Of a DNA stretch of 64,000 nucleotides, positions 36,202 to 46,510 are shown piece after piece. The translations under genes and the position numbers were made by a program. The first letter of the stretch is position 1. Every line of letters begins with the position of its first letter. Source of the stretch: an uncultured Gammaproteobacteria bacterium (lineage in GTDB: Bacteria; Pseudomonadota; Gammaproteobacteria; Nitrosococcales; Methylophagaceae). Location: positions 62,001-126,000 of the forward strand of contig CAJQLA010000001.1 in NCBI GenBank assembly GCA_905479075.1. Reading direction: 5' to 3'. The notes under the pieces were generated by a model that saw only the letters and a program-made list of their open reading frames with translations, was not told the origin of the DNA and did not search any database.

Positions 36202-37749
36202 TTACTTTTTCAATACTTCCCGGAAACGCCACAGCTCTGTTACTCGATATCCTGTATAACGGCCTAATATCAAGATCATTGCTAAGATTATCAGTAAGAA
36301 CTCAGGGAAAACGAACACCATATGATTTAACACTGCATTACTCATGACTAAGAAGCCAAGAGAGGCGACCAGCAAACTGCCCAATCCTTGCTGAAGTGCT
36401 TCTGAAGGACCCTTTTCTTCCCATATTAATGACATCCTTTCTATTGTCATTGCCAATATAACCATAGGAAATAAAGCAATTGAAAGGCCATGCGTAAAGC
36501 CTAACTTATGACTGAACAAGGTGATCATCGTCATTAAGATAATCACAATAATCAATACCGCCGCCAATCGTGGCACCAAGAGGAGTTGCAAATACTCCAG
36601 ATAAAATCGTATTCCAAGACCTAAAGCAACAACTAGACTGAATAGCGCAATGCCCCATAATAGTTCTGTTTCTCGAAAGGCTAATGCAATCAAAATCGGC
36701 ATAAAGGTACCAAAGGTTTTAATACCGATGACATTTCGTAATATCACTATTAGAAAAGCCCCTAGAGGCACCATCAGCAGAATGCGATACATATTCTGCG
36801 TTTGTATCGGCAAGCTATAAAGCGAAAACTCCATCGCATGTGAATCTAACTTTCGAGCGCGTCGCTCAGCCAAAAAAATAGGTTCTTGGGTATGACGACT
36901 GATTGAAAAATCAACCATCGCATTTTTGCCACCGGTGACGTCCAATAAAGGTGAAGCGCCTACCTGCCATATAAAAGCATTATTTGGTAGTTCGGCTATA
37001 GAACCAGTAGGATCAAAGGACAGCCATTGTTTACCGTCATGGACTTGTAGCCAAGGTACTAACTTGCCATGCTTAATACCATCATGAAGAGATAGAACCA
37101 ATGCCATTCGAGACGGGATCCTCGCGCCTGCCAGCACGACTCGGAGAAGTTCAACTCTGGCTTTTTCGGTCTTAATATTACTCAGTAAAACTTGGACATT
37201 TTCATCAGGCTGTTCTGCATTAAAGCGGAGTAATAATTCGCGCGTAAATGTCTTAATATCTGCTGATTTCTGGCGGACTTCATCCAGTAACGCATTGACT
37301 ATTGTTGCTGTTGCTTCCGAATAGCCAGGTACCGAAGGAAAATAAACTCTTTGTGCATGTTTACTAGCAATATCAAGCTTTGGTGTTGAAAGGTCAGTAT
37401 CGTCTCTAGCTAATTGTAATTGGTAATAAAGAACTTGTTGCCCTCGAGCACGGCGTATGGCCCATTCAGCTACACGGTTGTTTGCCGAAGGCTCAACAGC
37501 TAAACCATATTTTCCTGATACATAGTTTTCATCAGCTATAACAAAACCTTCAGGTGAACTAGGTAAAGAAAAGCGTACTTTTACAGGACCCTCTTTAGGC
37601 TTAAAGGCAACACGCGCTTCAACGCTCCATACCTCAACTTCTTCACTAGGAAATAAAGGTAAATCGAGCATCGTGGCTTTATAGAAAATAAGGCTCGTTG
37701 CAAATATCAACAGGCCTATTGCTAATAGCTTGACATGTAAATCTCTCAA
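36202..37749 (-). CDS. Inactive transglutaminase domain fused to a 7TM domain
   Basis: The 515-residue membrane protein has a signal anchor (about 8-28), a periplasmic transglutaminase-like domain lacking the catalytic Cys, and seven C-terminal helices (about 315-495) with VILRNVIGIKTFGTFMPILIALAF, the family signature. It accompanies the ATP-grasp ligase and retropepsin-like protein in a conserved cluster. It is the third protein in this window with a transglutaminase-like fold and the second without the nucleophile. Gap to the upstream gene is 14 bp. Confidence 0.88.
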   Translation of the reverse strand: MRDLHVKLLAIGLLIFATSLIFYKATMLDLPLFPSEEVEVWSVEARVAFKPKEGPVKVRFSLPSSPEGFVIADENYVSGKYGLAVEPSANNRVAEWAIRRARGQQVLYYQLQLARDDTDLSTPKLDIASKHAQRVYFPSVPGYSEATATIVNALLDEVRQKSADIKTFTRELLLRFNAEQPDENVQVLLSNIKTEKARVELLRVVLAGARIPSRMALVLSLHDGIKHGKLVPWLQVHDGKQWLSFDPTGSIAELPNNAFIWQVGASPLLDVTGGKNAMVDFSISRHTQEPIFLAERRARKLDSHAMEFSLYSLPIQTQNMYRILLMVPLGAFLIVILRNVIGIKTFGTFMPILIALAFRETELLWGIALFSLVVALGLGIRFYLEYLQLLLVPRLAAVLIIVIILMTMITLFSHKLGFTHGLSIALFPMVILAMTIERMSLIWEEKGPSEALQQGLGSLLVASLGFLVMSNAVLNHMVFVFPEFLLIILAMILILGRYTGYRVTELWRFREVLKK

Positions 37750-37763
37750 GCTATTTTTCCCGT

Positions 37764-38321
37764 TTAATTATCAGTAGTGTTAGCAATATTCTTACACCTT
37801 TTTTCACTAGTAGACAAAAGGAAAGTTGCAGACGCGTCGACCATGATACCTTGTTTCAACACTCGCCTTCCCAGCAAAACAGGGTAATTAAACTGGTCTC
37901 TGTCCGCAAGACTAAATTCGCCTTTATAATGTTGACCATTTAAACAAAATTGTAATTCGACTACAGGGCGAATTGTTGCACCATTATGATGTGACTTTAT
38001 TTTGACATCACGTTTGATAGGCAACTCAATTCTTTTTATCGCACTATTATCTGTTTTTGCATGGGTTTGAAAACGTACCCAGGGCACACCATCTTGTTCA
38101 AAACGCTCAATATCAACAGCATGCAAGGAAGATGTTTTAGCACCTGTATCCAACTTTGCTCTTAATCTTATTTGCCAGGGCTCTAGAATGATTGTTTCTA
38201 ACCAACCCGCAATAATCGTTGTATGTTTATTGTCTTTTTCAATTGTTTCGCCAGCTTTTATGGTTACTGAAAAAGCCGCCAGACAGAGCAAAAATATATA
38301 ATGAAAGACCTTGTTTCGCAT
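37764..38321 (-). CDS. Retropepsin-like aspartic / putative zinc protease family protein (PF05618)
   Basis: The 185-residue protein has a signal peptide (about 1-22) and the motif LRAKLDTGAKTSSLHA, with the DTGA sequence typical of retropepsin-type aspartic peptidases, followed by RVVLKQG-like second hairpin (LLGRRVLKQGI). Periplasmic peptidase activity is predicted, perhaps acting on the product of the linked ATP-grasp ligase. It begins 2 bp after rapA, so the cluster may share the rapA transcript. Confidence 0.85.
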   Translation of the reverse strand: MRNKVFHYIFLLCLAAFSVTIKAGETIEKDNKHTTIIAGWLETIILEPWQIRLRAKLDTGAKTSSLHAVDIERFEQDGVPWVRFQTHAKTDNSAIKRIELPIKRDVKIKSHHNGATIRPVVELQFCLNGQHYKGEFSLADRDQFNYPVLLGRRVLKQGIMVDASATFLLSTSEKRCKNIANTTDN

Positions 38322-38323
38322 CT

Positions 38324-41164
38324 TCAGTCCTCGGTAACAATAGCGACTCGAACAGCATCCAAACGCAACTCGGCTTGTTCAATATGAGTTTGTAAAACCT
38401 GTTGTTTTTGTTCAATATAGCTTATTTCATCATCACGAATAGCTTTATTGACTTCTGCTAGACTCACTAAGCGGGTAAGCTCAGTCTGGAGAGACTTTGT
38501 CATCATAGCCAGTGAGGATTGAATAATTGCTTTTTGTTGCGTTTCCGCTAGTTTCTTGGCTTGCTCAACCAACGTCGTTATATTTGGCCTTGCTCTTTTT
38601 ACCAGTTCCTGTTTTGTAATGGTTGGAATTCGACCAGCAGATTCATTGAATGTATCTTCATCAAGTAACTCAGCCAAGTTATGACCTTGTTGATCCGTCA
38701 CAATGCGTAAATAAGAGCACGATAAATAACGTTCAACTTGTAAGTCTTTTGGTGCAGGACAACTCAGTTTAAATACCGCTTCTAATAATAAGCTACCTGC
38801 TTGTAGCGCTTCATGTTCAAGAGTACAAAAAGCGGTATTACCAAAATCACTATTGATGATCATATCAAGACTTCCCAATACCATTGGATGTTCCCAATTC
38901 AAGAAAGCCATATCTTCTCTCACCAGAGCACGATGACGTTTATAAGTCGCGGTTAAACCATCCTCAGGTAATGCTGGGAAATGATGGTGCAACATATGAC
39001 TACCAGGCTCAACAATAATACAGTCAGCACTATGTGTTTGCTGATCAACGCCATATTCATCAAAAACTTTATCCATAAAGGAAGCTAATTGATAACTATT
39101 TCCAGCTTCATCTATATCTGCAACGATGTCATTTGCTTGGGAAAAATTGCATGAATTCAGCTCTAATAAGCGATCACGTCCATTTTGTAGATCACTTAAA
39201 GTTTTATCTGTAAGCTCTTGTGTTTGTTTAATTAATTTACTTATACATCTGGTATCATTAGTGTTTAACATCGCATTATGTAGCGATTGTTTGAGTGTCT
39301 GATAAATTGCACTTCCAACCGGAAATACACGTTCCAGAGCATTCATACCTTGGTGATACCAATTTAATAATACGGCTTGAGCACTTTGTTCATAGTATGG
39401 AATATGAATTTGAATGGTGTGCTTTTGACCGATCCTATCTAGACGACCAATACGTTGCTCAAGCAAGTCTGGGTTCAAAGGTAGATCAAATAAGATGAGG
39501 TGATGTGCGAATTGGAAATTACGACCTTCACTTCCTATCTCAGAACAAATGAGAATTTGTGCCCCCTCTTCTTCATCAGCAAAATAGGCGGCAGACCGAT
39601 CACGATTAACTAAACTTAAACCTTCATGAAAAACAGAGCTACGAATACCTTTGTTGACTCTTAGGTATAACTCTAATGCCTGTGCCGTTTCTGCTTGCGA
39701 ACAAATCAACAAAACTTTATCTAATTTATGCCCACTTAACCAATCAACTAACCATTGAACCCGACTATCGATCTCAACCCAGTCGTCACCCAGAATATGT
39801 TCTGTTTGTAATAAATTATTCAAATCTGTTTCTTTTGCAGAAAGATATGAATGAGGGGCCGATAACGGATAACTATTCAAATGCCTTTCGGGGAAACCTT
39901 GAACAGCATCTCTGGTATTTCTGTACAAAATTCGGCCTGTGCCATGCCTGTCTAATAAGGCATCAATAATTTGCTGCTTTACTTCACTAAATTCCAAACT
40001 AAGGTCATAAGCGTCTGCGGATAAATAACTATCAATTTTATCTTTAGCGTCTAATAATTGGGTTAAATCACTACTTTCAACGATAGCTTCCACTAAATCA
40101 CTGACAGGGCGATAGGCAGCCTCTTCTTGTTTGAAAATCTCTAAATCATGGTAACGATCTGGATCAAGTAGGCGTAAACGAGCAAAATGACTTTCAACAC
40201 CGAGTTGTTCTGGCGTTGCCGTTAAAAGTAACAAACCTAAAACTTGTTTCGCTAATCCTTCAATACATTGATACTCAAGGCTAACCTTTTTTTCATCCCA
40301 CTGTAAGTGATGAGCTTCATCAACGATCATCAAGTCCCAGTGTGCATCACAGGCTGCATTATATATAGCCTGATTACCCGTCAATAAAGACAGGTTACAT
40401 AAAACGAGCTGAGCGCTTTCAAATGGGTTGATGTCATTGGTCTCGTTTATTGCCTGATATCGTTGTTGATCCATAATAGTAAAATGCAAATTAAATCGTC
40501 TCAGCATTTCTACTAACCACTGATGCAACAAACTATCTGGGACAACAATTAATAGACGTTCAGCTCGCCCCGTGATGAGTTGTTGATGGGCAATAAGTCC
40601 TGCTTCTATTGTTTTACCCAAACCAACTTCGTCGGCCAGTAGTACACGAGGGGCATGTCTTTGCGAGACTTGATGTGCGATGTACATTTGATGTGGTAGC
40701 AACTGTACTCTTGGGCCCATCAAACCAAAAATAGAAGACTGTTGTAAACGATGTTGATGGGATAAAGACTCTACTCGCAGTTCAAACTGCCTGTTTTTAT
40801 CGATTTGTCCCGCAAACAAACGATCTTGAGGCTGGCTAAATTGGACATGACTACTTAAATCCATTTCATGAATACTAACTTCATTACCTTCTGTGTCATC
40901 ACCTTGATAAATTAGGCAGCCATTGAGGTCATGTCGATCTGTGATAGTGAAGCTGTTATTTTCAATCGTTTTAACAGTATCACCAACAGAATATTGTACC
41001 CGGCTCAATGGTGCGTTATCAGCAGCGTAAGTACGATCTTCGCCAGCAGCAGGAAATGCCACTTCGACCCTACGACCTAAATTTTCTTTAACGATGCCTA
41101 AACCTAATTCTGCTTCGCTATTGCTGACCCAGCGTTGCCCTATTACAAAGGATGACTCTGACAA
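38324..41164 (-). CDS. rapA: RNA polymerase-associated SWI/SNF protein RapA
   Basis: The 946-residue Swi2/Snf2 ATPase has two N-terminal Tudor-like domains (about 1-105), Walker A DEVGLGKTIEAGLI, DEAHHLQW, and helicase C-terminal motifs SEGRNFQFAHHLILFD and QRIGRLDRIGQKHTI, then the RapA C-terminal domain. It recycles RNA polymerase. Its length matches family members. It is followed within 3 bp by the retropepsin gene. Confidence 0.95.
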   Translation of the reverse strand: MSESSFVIGQRWVSNSEAELGLGIVKENLGRRVEVAFPAAGEDRTYAADNAPLSRVQYSVGDTVKTIENNSFTITDRHDLNGCLIYQGDDTEGNEVSIHEMDLSSHVQFSQPQDRLFAGQIDKNRQFELRVESLSHQHRLQQSSIFGLMGPRVQLLPHQMYIAHQVSQRHAPRVLLADEVGLGKTIEAGLIAHQQLITGRAERLLIVVPDSLLHQWLVEMLRRFNLHFTIMDQQRYQAINETNDINPFESAQLVLCNLSLLTGNQAIYNAACDAHWDLMIVDEAHHLQWDEKKVSLEYQCIEGLAKQVLGLLLLTATPEQLGVESHFARLRLLDPDRYHDLEIFKQEEAAYRPVSDLVEAIVESSDLTQLLDAKDKIDSYLSADAYDLSLEFSEVKQQIIDALLDRHGTGRILYRNTRDAVQGFPERHLNSYPLSAPHSYLSAKETDLNNLLQTEHILGDDWVEIDSRVQWLVDWLSGHKLDKVLLICSQAETAQALELYLRVNKGIRSSVFHEGLSLVNRDRSAAYFADEEEGAQILICSEIGSEGRNFQFAHHLILFDLPLNPDLLEQRIGRLDRIGQKHTIQIHIPYYEQSAQAVLLNWYHQGMNALERVFPVGSAIYQTLKQSLHNAMLNTNDTRCISKLIKQTQELTDKTLSDLQNGRDRLLELNSCNFSQANDIVADIDEAGNSYQLASFMDKVFDEYGVDQQTHSADCIIVEPGSHMLHHHFPALPEDGLTATYKRHRALVREDMAFLNWEHPMVLGSLDMIINSDFGNTAFCTLEHEALQAGSLLLEAVFKLSCPAPKDLQVERYLSCSYLRIVTDQQGHNLAELLDEDTFNESAGRIPTITKQELVKRARPNITTLVEQAKKLAETQQKAIIQSSLAMMTKSLQTELTRLVSLAEVNKAIRDDEISYIEQKQQVLQTHIEQAELRLDAVRVAIVTED

Positions 41165-41187
41165 AATGTGACCTCTTACTCGATGTT

Positions 41188-42570
41188 TTAACGGATTTTA
41201 CGAACGCGAATACTACGCCCTTTCACCTTACCTTGCGATAGGTAATTCATAGCTTCACGTAATGCAGTACGTTCAATAGCGACATAACTAGATAGTTCGA
41301 AAATATCAATTTTACCAATCTGACTGCCCGCTAGCCCCGCGTCCCCTGTTAAAGCACCCAATATATCGCCAGGTCTTATTTTACTTTTACGCCCGGCATC
41401 AAGTTGAATTGTCACCATATTCGCCTGCAGACTAAAACCGCTATCTCGATCCAAAGATTCTGGTACATCACAAATGCTCGGCTTTTTCTGATAATCAGCA
41501 ATGGCATTAACCCTAACTTGCTCAGACGGTGTAAAGATGCTCAGTGCTATGCCCTTTTCACCGGCTCTGCCAGTTCGACCAATTCGGTGAACATAAATTT
41601 CAGGATCCCGAGGTAATTCATAATTAATCACGGCGTGTAATGACTTAATGTCAAGACCACGAGCAGCCACGTCGGTTGCGACCAAAACAGAGCAACTGTT
41701 GTTAGCAAAGCGAACGAGAACTTGATCGCGCTCACGTTGATCCAAATCGCCATGAATAGCAAGGGCATCAATTCTATTGTCACGTAGAAAATCAGCGACT
41801 TCATCACATTGCTTCTTGGTGTGACAGAAGACGACAGTTGTTGCGGGTTGATAATGCTCAAACAAGGCCAGTAAAGTGTTATTTCGCTGATGTTTCTTAG
41901 CCTCATAAAACAACTGTTCAATAATAGCAGGCTTATGTTCTGACTCAACCGTCACCATGACAGGTTTACGTTGAATCGAGCGACTCATCTTTTCAATGCC
42001 ATCCGGATAAGTAGCTGAAAATAATAGCGTCTGCCGATCTTTAGGCGTTTGATTAATGATGTCGTTCATCACCTCAATAAAACCCATATCTAACATCCGA
42101 TCAGCCTCATCTAGAACAAGTACTTTTAGACCAGATAAGTTCAGGGTTGATTTACGTAGATGGTCTTGTACCCTGCCAGGGGTACCCACAACGATATGTG
42201 CGCCATGTTCAAGCGAACCAACTTGTGGACCAAATGGCTTACCACCACATAATGTGACTAATTTGATATTAGCTGTTGCTCTAGCAAGTCGACGTATTTC
42301 TTTAGCAACTTGATCAGCAAGTTCACGTGTAGGACATAACACCAGTGCTTGCACGCCAAAAAATCGTGGGTTTATTGAGTTCAACAAAGCAAGACCAAAA
42401 GCGGCTGTTTTACCACTTCCTGTTTTTGCTTTAGCAATAACATCCTTTCCTTTTAATAATAAAGGTAAAGATTGTGCCTGAATCGGCGTCATTTTTTTAT
42501 AGCCAAGCGATTCAAGATTTGCGATTTGGGCCTTGGACAGGGCCACAGAAGAAAAACTATCACTAGCCAT
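41188..42570 (-). CDS. dbpA: ATP-dependent RNA helicase DbpA
   Basis: I start at ATG 42570 because DbpA proteins begin just before the Q-motif region (LESLGYKKMTPIQAQSLPLLL); a TTG at 42597 is less likely. The 460-residue DEAD-box helicase has AKTGSGKTAAFGL, DEAD in VLDEADRMLD, SAT, HRIGRTGRAG and the C-terminal DbpA RNA-binding domain ending SRKVKGRSIRVRKIR-like, which targets 23S rRNA hairpin 92. It functions in 50S assembly. Confidence 0.94.
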   Translation of the reverse strand: MASDSFSSVALSKAQIANLESLGYKKMTPIQAQSLPLLLKGKDVIAKAKTGSGKTAAFGLALLNSINPRFFGVQALVLCPTRELADQVAKEIRRLARATANIKLVTLCGGKPFGPQVGSLEHGAHIVVGTPGRVQDHLRKSTLNLSGLKVLVLDEADRMLDMGFIEVMNDIINQTPKDRQTLLFSATYPDGIEKMSRSIQRKPVMVTVESEHKPAIIEQLFYEAKKHQRNNTLLALFEHYQPATTVVFCHTKKQCDEVADFLRDNRIDALAIHGDLDQRERDQVLVRFANNSCSVLVATDVAARGLDIKSLHAVINYELPRDPEIYVHRIGRTGRAGEKGIALSIFTPSEQVRVNAIADYQKKPSICDVPESLDRDSGFSLQANMVTIQLDAGRKSKIRPGDILGALTGDAGLAGSQIGKIDIFELSSYVAIERTALREAMNYLSQGKVKGRSIRVRKIR

Positions 42571-42703
42571 AAGATTGTTCACCACGAATGAAAGCAAAGG
42601 ATCATACCAGAGCCTTGTGAAACCAACAGATCATTAACAAGGTTAAAGTAAAAAGGTTTATCTAGATCAAAAATACAATGAGGCTATATGGTAAATTAAG
42701 CTC

Positions 42704-43285
42704 ATGTCTAAGCCACAACTCATCATTCAACAAGCAGCTCAGATAGAGTATGAAGTTAAAAAATCTCGCTTTATTAGCGCGATAATGCCTTGTTCAACTG
42801 AACAACAAGCGCTGCAGCAATTACGGACATTAGCCAGCGAAAACCCCACCGCTAATCATCTCGCTTTCGCTTGGCGAATTCGTCAAGTAGATGGCATGAT
42901 AAATGAACGCTGCCACGATGCAGGGGAACCATCAGGTACAGCAGGTCGGCCAATTCTGAACCCTTTAGAAGGTAATGGGTTAATTAATACTGTGGTGGGT
43001 GTGATTCGTTATTTTGGCGGTGTAAAACTAGGCACTGGCGGCTTGACTCGTGCTTATGGTAATGCCGCAAAAATGGCAATTGAAGCGGCGACACTCGTGC
43101 CTTGGGTTGAGATGACGCAACTAAGTTTGACCATTGACTATGCAGAATTGCAATCACTACAATATCAACTCAAGAAATCTAACGGTGAAATTGTTCAACA
43201 ACAATTTAACGAACAAGTTGATGTTGTTATAAGCCTGCCTGCTAAAGAGAAAGATCAAATAGAACAACAATTTTCAGGCTATTAA
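42704..43285 (+). CDS. yigZ: IMPACT family protein YigZ
   Basis: The 193-residue protein shows the family signature NERCHDAGEPSGTAGRPIL, then VIRYFGGVKLGTGGLTRAYG, and a C-terminal DUF1949-like part. The role is poorly known; homologues relate to translation regulation or proline peptidase-type activity claims that are unsettled. It is divergent from dbpA with about 130 bp between them and converges on the PilZ gene. Confidence 0.93.
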   Translation: MSKPQLIIQQAAQIEYEVKKSRFISAIMPCSTEQQALQQLRTLASENPTANHLAFAWRIRQVDGMINERCHDAGEPSGTAGRPILNPLEGNGLINTVVGVIRYFGGVKLGTGGLTRAYGNAAKMAIEAATLVPWVEMTQLSLTIDYAELQSLQYQLKKSNGEIVQQQFNEQVDVVISLPAKEKDQIEQQFSGY

Positions 43286-43302
43286 TAGTAGGCTTTAAAC
43301 AT

Positions 43303-43563
43303 CTAAAAAGTAACGGCAAAGCCAGCATTTTCTTCAATACGAACGACCGAAGCTCTAAGAATAGGGGCATCATCCATTTCCAGTGTTTGCACTGTTATTT
43401 CATCCCCCAATTTTATAACCTGAGTATCTTCGCATAATACAAACATGCCACCTTCTGAAAAATCACGCATATCAAAGGTATATGTTTTACCAGAACCCGA
43501 GCAAACGCGAATAGATGCTGAGTGTTTGAGCCGCTGATGTTTTCTATTACTTTTACTCATCAA
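43303..43563 (-). CDS. PilZ domain protein
   Basis: The 86-residue protein is a lone PilZ domain with the RxxxR-type c-di-GMP loop (RKHQRLKH) and the DFSEGGMF motif. It should bind c-di-GMP and act as an adaptor. It may be connected functionally with the LapD and GGDEF/EAL proteins of the window, but no genetic link is visible. The start may be the second Met (43560). Confidence 0.88.
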   Translation of the reverse strand: MMSKSNRKHQRLKHSASIRVCSGSGKTYTFDMRDFSEGGMFVLCEDTQVIKLGDEITVQTLEMDDAPILRASVVRIEENAGFAVTF

Positions 43564-43708
43564 ATCATCCTGAATTACTAGCCTCCTTCTTGATTTTTAC
43601 TAGTAATAAATTGGTTTAATATAAAGTGTTAAATTTCAGTTTACGAAGTATAACGCAAATAGTGGTAATTGTAATAGTTGACTATTTTCAGATAGGTACA
43701 GCATAAAG

Positions 43709-44431
43709 CTATAATGGAAGTTGACTTGTTATCAAGCCTATAAGTCCACCAAAAACGCCACCCCAAACAACGAGCCAACCCAAATGCTGACGGATCATTG
43801 TTTGAATAATGTCTTTGACCATCTGTGGCGTTAATTCGTCGAGTCTTGCCTGTACAATTTGTTCAACTTGCTGATGGATATCCTGCTCGACAGAGGTGCT
43901 GGTTAACTTTTCTCTAACACTTTTTTGAAAAGAATCACTATGTGCTATGTCATTCAAAGATGTTTTCATCTTGCTAATGAATGGTTCTTTCAACGGTAAA
44001 ACAGCCGCTTCACCACCGGCCATCGCTAACACGCCACCAAAAGATGATTCCATGATGGTTTCAAGCAGTCCGTCGAAGGCAGGAGTCAGATCTGTGGTTT
44101 CAATAACCTGTTTGAAGTCTAGTTGGTGTTCAGGATCTTCATTTACAATTTCATCAAAAAACCTATCTAAGTTTTCTTTACTAAAAAACTGTTGCATAAC
44201 CAATTCATGGATACCAAACTTGAAATCTTCAAAATGAGCAGTGATAACTCCCGAACCATATAACCCAGGGACTTTTTCAAATAACATATGTATAGCTATC
44301 CAGTTAGTCACACCGCCCGCAAGTGCAAATAAGCCAATGGATAAAACAACTTCTTTAAACGCTACTTCGGTTAATAGTCCAACTAAAACAAGTGCCAATG
44401 CAATAAGGTTAGTGATAACACTTTTATTCAT
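43709..44431 (-). CDS. DUF445 family membrane protein
   Basis: The 240-residue protein has two N-terminal helices (about 8-50) with TNWIAIHMLFEKVPGLYGSGVI, the DUF445 signature, a helical soluble middle and one C-terminal helix (about 215-235, LVVWGGVFGGLIGL). Function is unknown. It overlaps the preceding 94-residue gene by 8 bp. Confidence 0.85.
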   Translation of the reverse strand: MNKSVITNLIALALVLVGLLTEVAFKEVVLSIGLFALAGGVTNWIAIHMLFEKVPGLYGSGVITAHFEDFKFGIHELVMQQFFSKENLDRFFDEIVNEDPEHQLDFKQVIETTDLTPAFDGLLETIMESSFGGVLAMAGGEAAVLPLKEPFISKMKTSLNDIAHSDSFQKSVREKLTSTSVEQDIHQQVEQIVQARLDELTPQMVKDIIQTMIRQHLGWLVVWGGVFGGLIGLITSQLPL

Positions 44432-44708
44432 TTGTCCACTTAGTTAATGCAGCGATAATACTTTCAGCTTGAGCTTTACTCGATATATTAAATTTAGAGC
44501 GTTGGCTATATTCACCATTTCTTTTTTGGTAACGACGTATTGTGTATTTATCGGGGCCAAAGTCACCTGATTTACGATCTAGATCTTTATACCGGAACAT
44601 CAATGTCGCCCATGCACCTTTAGTCAAAACGATTTTATCAAGTTCTTTAACCGTCATTTCATCGCCTTCCATATACTCAACGGTTAATTCATCTACTGTT
44701 TCAGCCAT
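44424..44708 (-). CDS. Conserved small protein, unknown function
   Basis: The 94-residue protein is acidic at the N-terminus (ETVDELTVEYMEGDEMTVKEL) and basic in the middle (RYKDLDRKSGDFGPDKYTIRRYQKRNGEYSQRSKFN), without membrane segments. A good aaggagttaac ribosome site precedes ATG 44708. I do not recognise a domain. It overlaps the DUF445 gene by 8 bp and follows the aminopeptidase gene by 21 bp, so these three are probably one transcript. Confidence 0.7.
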   Translation of the reverse strand: MAETVDELTVEYMEGDEMTVKELDKIVLTKGAWATLMFRYKDLDRKSGDFGPDKYTIRRYQKRNGEYSQRSKFNISSKAQAESIIAALTKWTNE

Positions 44709-44729
44709 GTTAACTCCTTACTCTAATTT

Positions 44730-46019
44730 TTATTGATTATAAAATTGTTTAATTACTTTATTGAGTCTGTAGCTATCTTTGCTGCCTGCCATTTCCCTAA
44801 TCGAATGCATCGCATAGGTCGGCACCCCAATATCTAATGTCTTAACACCTAAATTACTGGAAGTAATAGGACCAATAGTGCTACCACAGCCCATATCACT
44901 ACGCACAACAAAGTCTTGTACTGGAACATCTAATTGTCGACATAAATTTCTAAAAATCGCGCTAGTTTCACTATTAGTGGCATAACGTTGATTAACATTC
45001 GTTTTAATCACTAAGCCACCATTTAATTTTGGACCATGTTCTGCATCATGTTTATCTAAATAATTTGGATGAATAGCATGGGCATTGTCAGCAGAAATCA
45101 TCATCGATTTTTGCATCATTCGATGATAATCATCATTACTTGCAGTTAAGCGCCTTAGAACAGATTCTAGGAAAGACCCTTGTGCCCCTGATGCAGATAC
45201 ACTACCCACTTCTTCATGATCATTACAAACTAATAAGCTTGCATGGTTACTATCACTTTCTATAATCGCTGTGAGCCCAGCAAAACAACTCAATAAATTA
45301 TCTAGCCTCGCTGAGGATATAAAATCTTCATTAAGCCCCGTTAAACTAGCTTTTTGTACGTCATATAAACTAATTTCATAATCTAAAACGCTAACAATAT
45401 CTAGAGTACTATTTTGTTCGATCAATTGGCTTTGCAGCATTAATCTGAAATCAAAATCATTGTCTTCATTTTCTATCATTAAAACAGGAGGCAAATGTAA
45501 CTGTTTATTGACGGTTCTATTTTTATTAGCCTCTCGGTCAAGATGTATAGCTAAGCTAGGAACCACTGCAATAGGCTTAGTAAAATTGATCAAAGCTGAT
45601 TGAATCGTATCATGTGAATCTAGATAATTTACCCTGCCGGCTAATGACAAGTCGCGATCAAACCAAGGGTTTAATAAGGCACCACCATAAACTTCAACTC
45701 CAAGCTGAACTAACCCAGCAGCCATCTTCTCAGGATTGGGTTTTACTTTTAGACAAGGACTATCCGTATGCGCACCGACCATACGGATACCCGCTGTAGC
45801 TAATGATTCAGCAGGTAGTTTAAAGGCAATAATAGAGGAATCATTACGAGTAACGTAATAACGACCTGGTTCTATATTGAACCAGCTATCACTTTCAGCT
45901 AATTCACGGAAGTTAGCTGCTTTCAACCGGTTTTTCATTTCTAAAACAGCATGAAACGGCGTCGGTGAACGATCTAAGAAGTCACAAAATGCTGTATTAA
46001 AATCTATATTTTCAGACAT
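44730..46019 (-). CDS. apeB: M18 family aminopeptidase
   Basis: The 429-residue zinc peptidase has [13 protein letters not shown] (first metal His/Asp), [18 protein letters not shown] (Glu-Glu), [13 protein letters not shown] (metal Asp/His) and [11 protein letters not shown] near the end, the M18 pattern. It cleaves N-terminal residues, often acidic ones, from cytosolic peptides and forms a dodecamer in known members. It is followed by the small 94-residue gene. Confidence 0.95.
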   Translation of the reverse strand: MSENIDFNTAFCDFLDRSPTPFHAVLEMKNRLKAANFRELAESDSWFNIEPGRYYVTRNDSSIIAFKLPAESLATAGIRMVGAHTDSPCLKVKPNPEKMAAGLVQLGVEVYGGALLNPWFDRDLSLAGRVNYLDSHDTIQSALINFTKPIAVVPSLAIHLDREANKNRTVNKQLHLPPVLMIENEDNDFDFRLMLQSQLIEQNSTLDIVSVLDYEISLYDVQKASLTGLNEDFISSARLDNLLSCFAGLTAIIESDSNHASLLVCNDHEEVGSVSASGAQGSFLESVLRRLTASNDDYHRMMQKSMMISADNAHAIHPNYLDKHDAEHGPKLNGGLVIKTNVNQRYATNSETSAIFRNLCRQLDVPVQDFVVRSDMGCGSTIGPITSSNLGVKTLDIGVPTYAMHSIREMAGSKDSYRLNKVIKQFYNQ

Positions 46020-46087
46020 GGGTAGTTATCTATATTTATTAATTGTTGGCAATAATACCGAATATTGCTGAGTACTATTGCTATTTA

Positions 46088-46510
46088 TTACTCGTCTTGG
46101 TCAATTTTTTTCTTACGTATCCGCCTTGCCAAGCCCCCGTGAACCCGACATCTATCCGCTAAACAACCACGGTCCCACCCTTCTGGAGGACGAATAGCTA
46201 CTGAATTTTTACAACGCTTACCATTGGTTAACTGCGCACCACATTCAGGTCTATATCGTTTTGCTTTTTCCCAGCCTTCTAAGACTTGATGTGCACGTCT
46301 AATTTGCTTAGCCAACTTCATAGAAACAGCAGATTGGTCTATAGGTTTCTTTTCTTGATCTGATTCACGCCACCAATAGCGAACAACAGGAACAGGTAAG
46401 CCAAAACGTCTAGCAAGATCATCTGGCTTACGAAAGACATCACTCTTTAATAAAAACAAGGCTGCTTTTTCTAGACGTGATGTTAACGCCTTACTTTCTT
46501 CAGGCTTCAT
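46088..46510 (-). CDS. HTH-like plus Cys/His cluster small protein
   Basis: The 140-residue basic protein has an HTH-like segment (about 25-50: [20 protein letters not shown]) and a C-terminal cluster with Cys90, Cys100, Cys116, Cys121 and His124 in [11 protein letters not shown] and CRVHGG. The CGA...G..C.....RC..HGG pattern recurs in phage and plasmid proteins of unknown function and probably binds zinc. The tail is strongly basic (RRIRKKK). DNA binding is likely but unproven. It overlaps ycgN by 11 bp, an odd association for such a protein. Confidence 0.6.
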   Translation of the reverse strand: MKPEESKALTSRLEKAALFLLKSDVFRKPDDLARRFGLPVPVVRYWWRESDQEKKPIDQSAVSMKLAKQIRRAHQVLEGWEKAKRYRPECGAQLTNGKRCKNSVAIRPPEGWDRGCLADRCRVHGGLARRIRKKKIDQDE

